Below, piece by piece: positions 1 to 10,355 of a DNA stretch of 64,000 nt. The position numbers were made by a program, and so were the translations under genes. How positions within the stretch are numbered: the first letter of the stretch is position 1; each line of letters opens with the position of its first letter. Origin of the DNA: Nitrobacter sp051912485 (GTDB lineage: Bacteria; Pseudomonadota; Alphaproteobacteria; Rhizobiales; Xanthobacteraceae); NCBI RefSeq assembly GCF_051912485.1, contig NZ_CP196822.1, positions 806,001 through 870,000 on the forward strand, read 5' to 3'. The notes under the pieces were generated by a model. The model had not been told where the DNA came from. It ran no database searches and was given only the letters and a program-made list of their open reading frames with translations.

Positions 1-2139
<2,139 letters not shown>

Positions 2140-2180
2140 GGACGGCGGGCTTGGAGCCATTCCGGGGCGATGGGCAAACA

Positions 2181-2210
2181 AAAAGGGACGAACCCGGGTT
2201 CGTCCCTTTT
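2181..2210. terminator. Bidirectional rho-independent terminator
   Basis: A perfect 30-nt palindrome with 15-nt arms, GC-rich in the centre and ending in runs of four A and four T. It lies between the convergent ends of the molybdenum hydroxylase gene (plus) and the CHRD gene (minus), so it can serve both. Confidence 0.85.
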
Positions 2211-2245
2211 TGCCGAAGCCTTGTGAGCGCGATTTGGGTCGGAGC

Positions 2246-2671
2246 CTACTTCGTGACCTGACCGCGGATTTCGCCGCCCGGATGGGCCGCGGTATGGACG
2301 TTGACATAGTACTTGCCGGCCAGGAGATCGGCGGCTTGCGCATCGGTCAGCGTGGCGCTGCCTTCGGCCGGGCTGGACGTCGCATTGGGGATCGCAACCG
2401 CAACGCCCGCATTCTGCCCGGCTGCTGCCGGACCATGGAAATGGGCGGCCGACGCCGGACCGGTCAGACCCGAATAGGTCAGTTTCCAGGTCAATTTTTT
2501 GGACGCGGCATCGTAATTGGCATCGACCATCCCGGTGCCCTTGCTGGTATTGGCAGGCACTTCGGATGCGCCGTTCAGGGTTGCTTTCAGCTTTTCAGCT
2601 GACGCTTGACCTGCGAACGCGATAGCGGCGGTGAGGGTGAGGGCGGCGAGAAAAATCTTGGTGGTTTTCAT
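2246..2671 (-). CDS. Secreted CHRD domain protein
   Basis: 141 residues. An N-terminal Sec signal peptide (MKTTKIFLAALTLTAAIAFA, cleavage expected after QASA) is followed by one CHRD domain covering almost all of the mature protein, with the family's hallmark segments AAHFHGPA and YYVNVHT and the end GGEIRGQV. CHRD domains occur in BMP-binding chordin and in many bacterial secreted proteins whose function is unknown. The start is supported by an AGGAG-type ribosome site just upstream. Probably a single-gene unit sharing the terminator with the convergent upstream gene. Confidence 0.85.
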   Translation of the reverse strand: MKTTKIFLAALTLTAAIAFAGQASAEKLKATLNGASEVPANTSKGTGMVDANYDAASKKLTWKLTYSGLTGPASAAHFHGPAAAGQNAGVAVAIPNATSSPAEGSATLTDAQAADLLAGKYYVNVHTAAHPGGEIRGQVTK

Positions 2672-2748
2672 CGTTTTCTCCTGGTCGTGTTCGGTTCGGT
2701 GCGGGTTTTAACAAGGCGTCCCGTCGTTTGTTCCAGATGCAGGAGCGG

Positions 2749-2994
2749 CTAGTTGGTTCCGAACGCCTTGAAAGTAATGATGGTGTGGGTATCCTGAATG
2801 CCGGGAATGACCTGCACCTTCTCGTTGACGAAGTGTCCGATATCGGTGTCGTTATCGACGTAGAATTTCGCCAGGAGATCGTAGTCGCCGGCGGTGGAAT
2901 AGATTTCCGAAGCAATCTCGGCCTCCGCGAGAGCGTTGGCGACGGTATAGGATTGGCCGAGTTTGCACTTGAACTGAACGAAGAAAGGAACCAT
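2749..2994 (-). CDS. Stand-alone Lrp/AsnC ligand-binding (RAM) domain protein
   Basis: 81 residues that match only the C-terminal effector-binding domain of Lrp/AsnC regulators: an alternating beta-alpha-beta pattern with the conserved core GDYDLLAKFYVDN and a final segment IPGIQDTHTIITFKAF. There is no helix-turn-helix, so it cannot bind DNA by itself. Such solo domains form oligomers that bind amino acids and may modulate full-length Lrp proteins by mixing with them; that role is inference. A GGAG ribosome site precedes the ATG. Confidence 0.85.
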   Translation of the reverse strand: MVPFFVQFKCKLGQSYTVANALAEAEIASEIYSTAGDYDLLAKFYVDNDTDIGHFVNEKVQVIPGIQDTHTIITFKAFGTN

Positions 2995-3133
2995 CGCTTA
3001 TCTCCGGAGGACGTCAGGTTCCAATATAGCGATTTCGGGTCGGCGGGACACCGGTTCGCGCCGGAAAAAAGTAGGTAACCGGCGCCATGCGGAGGCTTCC
3101 GCCGGCAATCCGCTGCTATCTCTGCCGCGCTAA

Positions 3134-3203
3134 TGGAGTGGGTTTGACATTCGCTACCCATCTGCTGCGGGTATCGCGATGCGAATGTCAAATCCAAACT
3201 CCA
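3134..3203. repeat. Long imperfect palindrome (cruciform-type intergenic repeat) upstream of thiD
   Basis: Left arm 3134-3154 pairs with right arm 3181-3203, about 21 matching bases with two extra bases in the right arm. An inner stem (TACCC at 3155-3159 with GGGTA at 3169-3173) makes the whole 70 bp foldable. It contains no open frame and no T-run, so it is more like a dispersed palindromic element than a terminator. Only one copy is present in this window. Confidence 0.75.
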
Positions 3204-3260
3204 CTTAGAACCTTATAGTTGCTAGTGGTCCGTGGGCGACGGCCCCGCGCGAGAACATGG

Positions 3261-4067
3261 ATGACAATTCCCATTGCATTGACCATGGCCGGGTCCGACT
3301 CCAGCGGGGGCGCGGGAATCCAAGCCGACATCAAGACATTCGCGGCGCTTGGAGTCTATGGGGCGTCCATCATCACGGCGCTGACGGCGCAGAACACGCA
3401 AGGTGTTTCGGGGATCCACCCTGTGCCGGCCAGTTTCGTAACCGCGCAGATCGATGCGGTGTTTGCCGATCTCGATGTCGGAGCCGTCAAGATCGGCATG
3501 GTCGCGGACGTCGCCGTGATCGATGCCATCTTCGCCGGCCTATTGCGCTGGTCGCCCGCGAATGTGGTGCTCGATCCGGTGATGGTTGCGACATCGGGGG
3601 CTCGTCTGCTGGAGCCGGATGCGGTGGAGGCATTGCGGAGTAAACTTGTTCCGCGCGTGCAGCTCTTGACGCCGAACCTGCCGGAGGCAGCAGTGCTGCT
3701 CGACGAAGGCGTTGCCGAGAGCGAAAGCGACATCGCGCGACAGGGCCGGCGGTTGCTCGCGTTCGGCTGCGCGGCGGTCTTGATCAAGGGTGGGCACGGG
3801 CAGGGTGCCGAGAGCATCGACTATCTTGTCACCCGCGACGGTGTGCTGGCGCTTGCCGCTCCGCGCGTCACCACGAAAAACACCCACGGCACCGGCTGTT
3901 CGCTGTCATCGGCCATCGCCGCCGGCCTCGCCAAGGGCGATGACATGGAAACCGCCGTGCGCGGCGCGAAGGCTTACATCACCGCGGCGATCGTGGCGTC
4001 GGACCGGCTGGGCGTCGGTCACGGTCATGGACCGATCCATCATTTCCACAAGCTGGATCACGATTGA
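3261..4067 (+). CDS. thiD: Hydroxymethylpyrimidine / phosphomethylpyrimidine kinase
   Basis: 268 residues, normal for the family. Phosphorylates HMP and then HMP-P in thiamine biosynthesis and salvage. Ribokinase-fold signatures are visible: GSDSSGGAGIQADIKTF at the N-terminus (substrate binding), the KGGHG segment in the middle and HGTGCSLSSAIAAGLA near the C-terminus, which carries the catalytic Asp/anion-hole region in this family as GTGC. The frame stays open upstream to 3219, but ATG 3261 starts exactly at the conserved N-terminus. No other thi gene is nearby and no THI-box was recognised upstream; instead there is a long palindrome. Confidence 0.93.
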   Translation: MTIPIALTMAGSDSSGGAGIQADIKTFAALGVYGASIITALTAQNTQGVSGIHPVPASFVTAQIDAVFADLDVGAVKIGMVADVAVIDAIFAGLLRWSPANVVLDPVMVATSGARLLEPDAVEALRSKLVPRVQLLTPNLPEAAVLLDEGVAESESDIARQGRRLLAFGCAAVLIKGGHGQGAESIDYLVTRDGVLALAAPRVTTKNTHGTGCSLSSAIAAGLAKGDDMETAVRGAKAYITAAIVASDRLGVGHGHGPIHHFHKLDHD

Positions 4068-4146
4068 CGGCGTCGCCATCCGGATGGTGCCTGTCATCGC
4101 CTTGTCACGACGGCATGGTAACTTCTCCGTCATGAGAGGCGACGCG

Positions 4147-4944
4147 ATGAATGAAGACAATCCGGATCGCCGTTTCCGAACCCTGTTCATCTCCGACATT
4201 CATCTCGGCGCCGGCGGCTCTCAGGCCGACCAACTGCTGGATTTTCTCAAGTATCACGATGCCGAGACGATCTATCTCGTCGGCGATGTCGTCGATGGCT
4301 GGGCGCTGAAGTCGAACTGGTACTGGCCGCAGTCGCATAACGACTTCGTCCAGAAGATGCTGCGCAAGGCGCGTAAGGGCGCGACAGTTGTCTACGTGCC
4401 GGGCAATCATGACGAATTCCTGCGCTCCTACTATGGAACGCATTTCGGCGGCATCGAGGTCGTCGAGAACGCGATCCACGAGGGCGCTGACGGACGGCGC
4501 TATCTCGTTATCCATGGTGATATCTTCGATCTCGTGGTCCAGAACGCACGCTGGCTCGCCCACCTCGGCGACAAGGCCTATGACCTCGCGATCAGGATCA
4601 GCCGCCTCGTCAACGCGTTCCGCCGCTCTTTCGGATTCCCGTACTGGTCGCTGTCGAAATGGGCGAAGTTCAAGGTCAAGAACGCGGTGAATTACATCGG
4701 CGCGTTCGAGCAGACGCTGGCCGGTGAAGCGCGTCGTCACGGCGCCGACGGCGTAATTTGCGGCCATATCCACCACGCCACGATCCGCGATGAGCACGGC
4801 ATTCGCTATATGAACTGCGGCGACTGGGTCGAGAGTTGCACCGCACTGGCTGAGCATGAGGATGGCCGATTTGAGATCATCACCTGGACCGATCCCCAGC
4901 GGCGATCGTCACCGGTCATGCTGATGAGCGCGCGGGCGGCCTGA
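4147..4944 (+). CDS. Metallophosphoesterase, UDP-2,3-diacylglucosamine diphosphatase (LpxH)-like
   Basis: 265 residues. The full calcineurin-type dimetal motif set is present: DIHLG (residues 17-21), GDVVDGW (about 50), GNHDE (about 88) and GHIHHA (about 206). The fold is that of LpxH-like lipid pyrophosphatases. Many alphaproteobacteria use LpxI for the lipid A step, so the substrate may be a different lipid or nucleotide-linked intermediate. An AGAGG site seven bases upstream favours ATG 4147 over ATG 4132. Its stop abuts the next gene's ATG (TGAATG at 4942-4947), so the two are almost certainly translated together. Confidence 0.87.
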   Translation: MNEDNPDRRFRTLFISDIHLGAGGSQADQLLDFLKYHDAETIYLVGDVVDGWALKSNWYWPQSHNDFVQKMLRKARKGATVVYVPGNHDEFLRSYYGTHFGGIEVVENAIHEGADGRRYLVIHGDIFDLVVQNARWLAHLGDKAYDLAIRISRLVNAFRRSFGFPYWSLSKWAKFKVKNAVNYIGAFEQTLAGEARRHGADGVICGHIHHATIRDEHGIRYMNCGDWVESCTALAEHEDGRFEIITWTDPQRRSSPVMLMSARAA

Positions 4945-5994
4945 ATGCGCATCCTGATCGCAACCGATGCCTGGCTTCCGCAGATCAACGGCGTCGTGCG
5001 GACGCTGGCGATGACTGCCGCCGCGGCGAAGCCTCTCGGCGCTGACATCCGTTTTCTCACCCCTGAGTCGTTCCGGACTATTGCCCTGCCGGGTTACTCC
5101 GGACTGCGCGTCGCACTGCCGGCGCCCGGCAAGATCGCAGCGCTGATTGCAGAGGCCGATCCCGACAGCATTCACATCGCGACCGAGGGGCCGATCGGCG
5201 TCTCGGTGCGCCGCTATTGCCGCAAGCACGGGCGGCCGTTCACGACCAGCTTCCATACCCGCTTTCCGGATTACGTCTCGGCACGAGCGCCGATTCCAGA
5301 GGCCTGGATATGGGCTGCGCTGCGCCAGTTTCATGGTGCCAGCAGAGCTGTCATGGCGGCGACCCCTGCGCTTGCGGGCGAATTGCGCATGCGCGGTTTT
5401 CACAATGTGGTGCTATGGCCTCGCGGGGTCGACGTCGGATTGTTTCATCCGCGCGCGACCGACCTCGGCCTGCCGCGCCCGGTCTTCCTGTCGGTCGGAC
5501 GCGTCGCCGTCGAGAAGAACCTCGATGCCTTTCTCGGTCTCGATCTTCCCGGCACCAAGGTTGTGGTTGGCGATGGACCGGCGCGTGCGACTCTCCAGCG
5601 AGCCTATCCGGATGCGGTCTTTCTCGGTCCGCGCACGGGCGAACAACTCGCAAAAACCTATGCCGCTGCCGACGTCTTTGTGTTCCCGAGCCGCACCGAT
5701 ACCTTCGGCTTGGTTCTTCTTGAAGCGCTGGCGAGCGGCGTTCCGGTCGCGGCCTTCCCGGTGGCCGGTCCCCGCGACGTCATCGGCGAGGCTCCCGTCG
5801 CCGTATTGGACGACGATTTGCGGTCGGCGTGCCTGGCGGCGCTGAAAATCACACCTGCCGCCTGTCTTGAGTTTGCCGCTAGCCTGACATGGGAGAAGTC
5901 GGCCCGCGCTTTCGTCACCAATATCATTGAGGCTTGCGCGGCTGAGGCGAGAGCGTTTGATGTCCGCATTGCTGATCCGCGTTTCGTTGCCTGA
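4945..5994 (+). CDS. GT4-family glycosyltransferase, probably membrane-lipid acting
   Basis: 349 residues with a GT-B fold: N-terminal TDAWLPQINGVVRT loop, a middle SFHTRFPDY segment, and a C-terminal donor-binding motif PSRTDTFGLVLLEALASG. The usual first Glu of the E-x7-E motif is Asp here. It resembles MgtA/SqdX-type enzymes that transfer a sugar to diacylglycerol or phosphatidylinositol-like acceptors. No signal peptide; expected on the cytoplasmic face of the inner membrane. Translationally coupled to the LpxH-like phosphoesterase, which suggests a shared glycolipid pathway; the acceptor and donor are not known. Confidence 0.85.
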   Translation: MRILIATDAWLPQINGVVRTLAMTAAAAKPLGADIRFLTPESFRTIALPGYSGLRVALPAPGKIAALIAEADPDSIHIATEGPIGVSVRRYCRKHGRPFTTSFHTRFPDYVSARAPIPEAWIWAALRQFHGASRAVMAATPALAGELRMRGFHNVVLWPRGVDVGLFHPRATDLGLPRPVFLSVGRVAVEKNLDAFLGLDLPGTKVVVGDGPARATLQRAYPDAVFLGPRTGEQLAKTYAAADVFVFPSRTDTFGLVLLEALASGVPVAAFPVAGPRDVIGEAPVAVLDDDLRSACLAALKITPAACLEFAASLTWEKSARAFVTNIIEACAAEARAFDVRIADPRFVA

Positions 5995-6023
5995 TTTTGC
6001 GCCGGCTCGCGATGGCAGGCAGC

Positions 6024-7118
6024 TCAGGAAAAGAACGCGATCTTTTCGGCCTGGGTCATGCGCCGGATCGGAGCCAGCGGATCAGAGCGGGTTGCGGTGC
6101 GTTGCACGATGCCGCTTGCCAGCAGTGATGCGCCGAGCGAAGGCGGCGCGACAATTTCAGGTAATGATTCGGACTCCGGGTCGATGCGTGCATCAGAGCT
6201 GTCCGCGACGAGTTCGGGAACTGGCTCCGGTTCGGCAACCACCGGATCGCCGATAGCGGCGTCCACGGTTTCGGGTTCGTCGAAATCGGGCGCACCCATT
6301 TCGAGAGCGATCATATCCAGCACGGCGTCGTCATGCGCCGTGTCCTGCTCGTTCACAGTGGCGGCTGGCGATTGTTCGCCATGAATTGTCGTCATCGCTT
6401 CATCGACGGCGTCGACCTGCGCTTCGGATACGGTGGCCGCGGCTTCTGCTTCGAAGGCGACGGTGTCGACGACAGCCTGCTCAGGAGGGGCTGTTTCCTC
6501 AGGCGAGGCGGAGGCTTCGTCGGTGGTTGCCGGGGGCGAGGAGACAGTCTCCGCGCGAGGCTGTGAAGCCGTCGCGGCAGGTGAGTCCGATAATTCGTCG
6601 AGCGTCGACTCGATCAACCCGAACACGACTTGGAGCGCCGCGGAATCGTCTCTGGCGGCGAGCTGCTCGTGAACAGCGTCGATCGCGCCAGCCTGCGAAT
6701 CGAGAATATCGCAAATCCGGCTGTCGCCGCCGATCTCGCGCCACCTCCACGATATCTCGCGAATGATGCGCGCGCCCTTCTGGATCGGGGCGAGCGCATC
6801 GTTCATGATCCGTTTGTCGAATGACACGGCTGCGGCGGTTTTGGCCTCGGCGAGGCTGCTCCTGATCGCCGCGAGCGCCCTGGGTAATGTATCGTCAGGT
6901 GCTGCAGGCTGTTGGGCCGCGATGGTTTGCTCGATGCGTGCAACAGCATCGAGCACCGCGGTGGTGTCCGCGTTGCGGTTGCGCTTGGCGTATTCGGTAA
7001 GAAACCATCGGCCCCGCGAGGTCTCCATGAAGGCTTCGCGAATGGCGTCGAAATCCGCAGCGCTGGGCGGAGCAGCGCTGGCGGAAATCGGCGACAGGGC
7101 AAAAGCTTCATCGGCCAT
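6024..7118 (-). CDS. Conserved hypothetical acidic, Ala/Glu-rich protein
   Basis: About 364 residues from ATG 7118; an in-frame ATG at 7166 would add 16. The first 150 residues look folded and conserved (FDAIREAFMETSRGRWFLTE, then helical segments ending near LAARDDSAALQVVFGLIES). Then follows a long low-complexity stretch rich in Ala, Glu, Pro and Val, and a short Arg-containing tail ending RRMTQAEKIAFFS. This helical-head, acidic-linker, short-tail layout suggests a cytoplasmic adaptor with a docking peptide, but I do not recognise the family. It lies between the glycosyltransferase (convergent) and the epimerase (same strand). Confidence 0.7.
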   Translation of the reverse strand: MADEAFALSPISASAAPPSAADFDAIREAFMETSRGRWFLTEYAKRNRNADTTAVLDAVARIEQTIAAQQPAAPDDTLPRALAAIRSSLAEAKTAAAVSFDKRIMNDALAPIQKGARIIREISWRWREIGGDSRICDILDSQAGAIDAVHEQLAARDDSAALQVVFGLIESTLDELSDSPAATASQPRAETVSSPPATTDEASASPEETAPPEQAVVDTVAFEAEAAATVSEAQVDAVDEAMTTIHGEQSPAATVNEQDTAHDDAVLDMIALEMGAPDFDEPETVDAAIGDPVVAEPEPVPELVADSSDARIDPESESLPEIVAPPSLGASLLASGIVQRTATRSDPLAPIRRMTQAEKIAFFS

Positions 7119-7305
7119 GGCAAACTCGTCGCGCAAATCATTACGCGTGACTGTAACGATCACCATGATCCGCCGCGAATCGCAATTGAATTGACGCCAT
7201 TCGAACCGGAAATCCCCACTCCGTCGTATCCCGGACGGCCAGTGATTCGTCTTGCCTTGGCTTTGTGACCTGGCGAGTTATTGGGGCCTGGACGCCGCGC
7301 CCGGA

Positions 7306-8328
7306 TCAGCCCCAGAATGCGGCGTCCGGCGGATAGACCGTGCTGCCCTCGTAGCGGAGACCACCGTCGCGATCCTCGGCCAGCAACAGTGGACCATCGA
7401 GGTCGACGAAACGGGCCTGCTGGGCGATCAGCATCGCTGGCGCCATCGACAGCGAGGTCGCGACCATGCAGCCGACCATGATCTCGAAACCCAGCGCTTG
7501 CGCCGCATCCGCCATGGCCAGCGCTTCGGTCAGGCCGCCGGTCTTGTCGAGTTTGATGTTGATGGCGTCGTAGCGTTCGCGGAGGCCGTCGAGCGAGGCG
7601 CGGTCATGGACGCTTTCATCCGCGCAGACAGCAATGGGTCTGCGAATTCGCGCCAGCGCCTCGTCGTTCCCCGCGGGAAGGGGTTGCTCGACAAGCGTGA
7701 CGCCGGCGGCCTCGCATGCCGCGAGGTTTCGCTCAAGGTCGTGGGGGGTCCATGCCTCGTTGGCGTCGACGATTAGTTCCGATTCCGGGGCTTGCTTGCG
7801 GACGGCGGCGATGCGTTCGGGATCGCCGTCACCGCCGAGTTTGATCTTGAGGAGGGGCCGACGTGCGGCTTTGGCGGTTGCCGCCGCCATCGCTTCCGGC
7901 GACCCCAGCGAGATCGTGTAGGCCGTGGAACGAGGGGCGGGTGCCGGGCGATCCAGCAACGTCCAGATCCGCCGACCGCTGCATTTGGCTTCGAGATCGC
8001 ACAGCGCGCAGTCCAGAGCATTGCGCGCAGCGCCGGCCGGCATGGTGGACGCGAGGGATTGGCGATCCAGACCTGCGGCGAGGGAGTCCTGCATCGCGAG
8101 GAGGCTAGCGAGAACGCCCTCGGGAGTTTCCCCGTAACGGGCATATGGAACGCATTCTCCACGTCCGGTGCGGCCGTCCCGGTTGATTTCGACGACGACC
8201 ACGATGGCTTCGGTCTTGGCGCCACGACTGATCGTGAAACTGCCCGCGATCGGCCAGCGCTCGATGCGGCACCGAAGCGTGGTTGCGTCGTTCGACAGCG
8301 TTTCCAAGTTGGACAAGTCCGAATGCAC
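7306..8328 (-). CDS. dgcA: Enolase-superfamily dipeptide (L-Ala-D/L-Glu) epimerase
   Basis: About 340 residues. Muconate-lactonising-enzyme subgroup: capping-domain start IERWPIAGSFTISRGAKTEA, then the barrel with KIKLGG (KxK catalytic Lys), the metal ligands in IVDANEAW, EQPLPA and ADESVHD, and the second catalytic Lys in AINIKLDKTGG. These proteins epimerise L-Ala-D-Glu from peptidoglycan turnover or related dipeptides or N-succinyl amino acids. The start is uncertain: the frame is open to 8463, and GTG 8328, TTG 8316 or TTG 8307 are the plausible starts near the conserved N-terminus. Divergent from mlaE with about 100 bp between. Confidence 0.85.
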   Translation of the reverse strand: MHSDLSNLETLSNDATTLRCRIERWPIAGSFTISRGAKTEAIVVVVEINRDGRTGRGECVPYARYGETPEGVLASLLAMQDSLAAGLDRQSLASTMPAGAARNALDCALCDLEAKCSGRRIWTLLDRPAPAPRSTAYTISLGSPEAMAAATAKAARRPLLKIKLGGDGDPERIAAVRKQAPESELIVDANEAWTPHDLERNLAACEAAGVTLVEQPLPAGNDEALARIRRPIAVCADESVHDRASLDGLRERYDAINIKLDKTGGLTEALAMADAAQALGFEIMVGCMVATSLSMAPAMLIAQQARFVDLDGPLLLAEDRDGGLRYEGSTVYPPDAAFWG

Positions 8329-8427
8329 CGCAGCCAGCCATGATTGGGAAGGATAACACCCCACGAGCCGGTGACGTCGTGTTAACGTTCCGCCTCGTGA
8401 TAGCAGAGATTCGGCGCGGAGCTGATA

Positions 8428-9561
8428 TTGGTCGACGATCCCACACTGAAGCAGATTGCGCAAGGCGACGGTCTGGCGCTCTGTGCGGCCGGCCTCTGGA
8501 CGGCGCGCTTCGCTCCGGCGCTCGAGCAGATGGTGGTGGATGCGGAAAAACTGGCCGGCAGCCGGCCCGATATCTTCATCGACGTGTCGCGAATTTCGAG
8601 ACTCGACACTTTCGGTGCATGGCTGATCGAGCGCCTGCGCCGCAGCCTGACCCGGGGCGGTGTCGAGGCGAAGATCGCAGGGCTTTCCCTGAACTATTCA
8701 AGTCTGGTTGACGAGGTTCGTCGCGTTCCGGTCGCCGATCCGCCACCGGCGCGTCAAAACGCGCTGACAGGTCTGCTCGAAGATATCGGGCGTAACGTCG
8801 TCGGATTCGGAACGACGCTGACTAGCCTGATCGGGATGCTGGGCGCGGTGCTGGCCGCCAGCGGCCGGGTCATGCGCCATCCGCGATCGTTTCGCCTGAT
8901 CTCGACCGTCCATCATCTGGAACAGGTTTGCTGGCGCGCGGTTCCGATCGTCGTTCTCATCACCTTCCTGATCGGCTGCATTATCTCGCAACAGGGCATC
9001 TTTCATTTCCGGAAATTCGGCGCGGATATTTTCGTCGTCGACATGCTCGGCGTCCTGGTGCTGCGGGAAATCGGCGTTCTGCTGGTTGCGATCATGGTGG
9101 CCGGCCGCTCCGGGAGTGCCTACACAGCCGAGCTCGGTTCCATGAAGATGCGCGAGGAAATCGACGCGCTGCGCACCATGGGTTTCGATCCGATCGAGGT
9201 GCTGGTTCTGCCGCGGATGCTCGCGCTGGTGATCGCGCTTCCGATCCTGGCTTTTCTTGGCGCGATCGCCGCGCTCTACGGCGGCGGTCTGGTGGCGTGG
9301 TTGTATGGTGGCGTCCAGCCCGAGGCGTTTCTCCTTCGGTTACGCGATGCGATCTCGATCGATCACTTCGTCGTCGGAATGATGAAGGCGCCGGTGATGG
9401 CTGCCGTGATCGGGATCGTTGCCTGCGTCGAAGGGCTTGCTGTGGAAGGCAGCGCAGAATCGCTCGGACGACGCACCACGTCGTCGGTCGTGAAGGGAAT
9501 CTTCTTTGTCATCGTGATGGACGGCCTGTTTGCGATCTTCTTCGCCTCGATCGGGATGTAG
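8428..9561 (+). CDS. mlaE: MlaE-type ABC lipid transporter permease with N-terminal STAS domain
   Basis: 377 residues. Residues 1-95 form a STAS domain (LCAAGLWTARFAPALEQM, DVSRISRLDTFGAWLIERL), which in E. coli is a separate protein, MlaB; here it is fused. Residues 110-377 are the permease with about five membrane segments and the family signature IMVAGRSGSAYTAELGSMKM. Transports phospholipid between inner and outer membranes. The start is TTG 8428 with GGAG six bases upstream; no ATG fits before the STAS domain. First gene of mlaE-mlaF-mlaD, with the next ATG two bases after the stop. Confidence 0.9.
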   Translation: MVDDPTLKQIAQGDGLALCAAGLWTARFAPALEQMVVDAEKLAGSRPDIFIDVSRISRLDTFGAWLIERLRRSLTRGGVEAKIAGLSLNYSSLVDEVRRVPVADPPPARQNALTGLLEDIGRNVVGFGTTLTSLIGMLGAVLAASGRVMRHPRSFRLISTVHHLEQVCWRAVPIVVLITFLIGCIISQQGIFHFRKFGADIFVVDMLGVLVLREIGVLLVAIMVAGRSGSAYTAELGSMKMREEIDALRTMGFDPIEVLVLPRMLALVIALPILAFLGAIAALYGGGLVAWLYGGVQPEAFLLRLRDAISIDHFVVGMMKAPVMAAVIGIVACVEGLAVEGSAESLGRRTTSSVVKGIFFVIVMDGLFAIFFASIGM

Positions 9562-9563
9562 AA

Positions 9564-10334
9564 ATGGCCGGCGACGCATCCGATCCCATTATCCGCGTTC
9601 GCGACATCTCCGTCCGGTTCGGCGCCACGAAGGTCCTGGACGGCTTGAGCCTCGACGTGAAGCGCGGCGAGATTCTCGGCTTCGTCGGTCCGTCGGGTGC
9701 AGGCAAATCCGTGCTGACGCGCACGATCATCGGGCTCGTGCCGAAGATCGGTGGCAGCATCGAGGTTTTCGGCGTTGATCTCGATGCTGCGGATGAGACG
9801 GCGCGGCGCGCGGTCGAGCGCCGCTGGGGCGTGCTGTTTCAGCAGGGCGCGCTGTTTTCCTCGCTGAACGTCCGTCAGAACATCCAGTTTCCGGTGCGGG
9901 AATATCTCGACGTTTCGCAAGCCCTGCTCGACGAGATTACCATCGCCAAGCTTGGCATGGTCGGATTGCGGCCGGAGGTCGCCGACCGCTATCCGTCCGA
10001 ACTGTCCGGCGGAATGATCAAGCGGGTGGCGCTGGCGCGGGCGCTGGCGCTCGATCCGGAACTGGTCTTCCTCGATGAGCCGACATCGGGTCTGGATCCG
10101 ATTGGGGCGGGGGACTTCGATGTTCTGGTGCGGACGTTGCAGCGAACTTTGGGGCTGACGGTTTTCATGGTAACCCATGATCTGGACAGCCTTCATACAG
10201 CATGCGACCGCATCGCCGTTTTAGGGAACGGTAAGATCATTGCGGCAGGATCGATGGCCGATATGCTGGCCTCGCAGCATCCCTGGCTGAGAGCCTATTT
10301 TCACGGCAAGCGCGCCCGCGCCGTCGTGGGTTGA
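9564..10334 (+). CDS. mlaF: MlaF-type ABC transporter ATP-binding protein
   Basis: 256 residues, cytoplasmic ATPase of the MlaEFD complex. Walker A GPSGAGKS, Q-loop VLFQQGALFSSL, signature LSGGMIKRVALARAL, Walker B LVFLDEPTSGLDP and switch His VTHDLDSLH are all intact. The LSGGM signature and the QQGALFSSLNV stretch are typical of the Mla/Mkl branch rather than of importers. ATG 9564 follows the permease stop by two bases, so translation is probably coupled. Confidence 0.92.
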   Translation: MAGDASDPIIRVRDISVRFGATKVLDGLSLDVKRGEILGFVGPSGAGKSVLTRTIIGLVPKIGGSIEVFGVDLDAADETARRAVERRWGVLFQQGALFSSLNVRQNIQFPVREYLDVSQALLDEITIAKLGMVGLRPEVADRYPSELSGGMIKRVALARALALDPELVFLDEPTSGLDPIGAGDFDVLVRTLQRTLGLTVFMVTHDLDSLHTACDRIAVLGNGKIIAAGSMADMLASQHPWLRAYFHGKRARAVVG

Positions 10335-10355
10335 AGCGGTACCGGAGCAGATTTG

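Noticed and set aside
3204..3260. Possible THI-box riboswitch before thiD
   Set aside because: The leader is too short and lacks CUGAGA and the other conserved elements; the visible structure is a plain palindrome.
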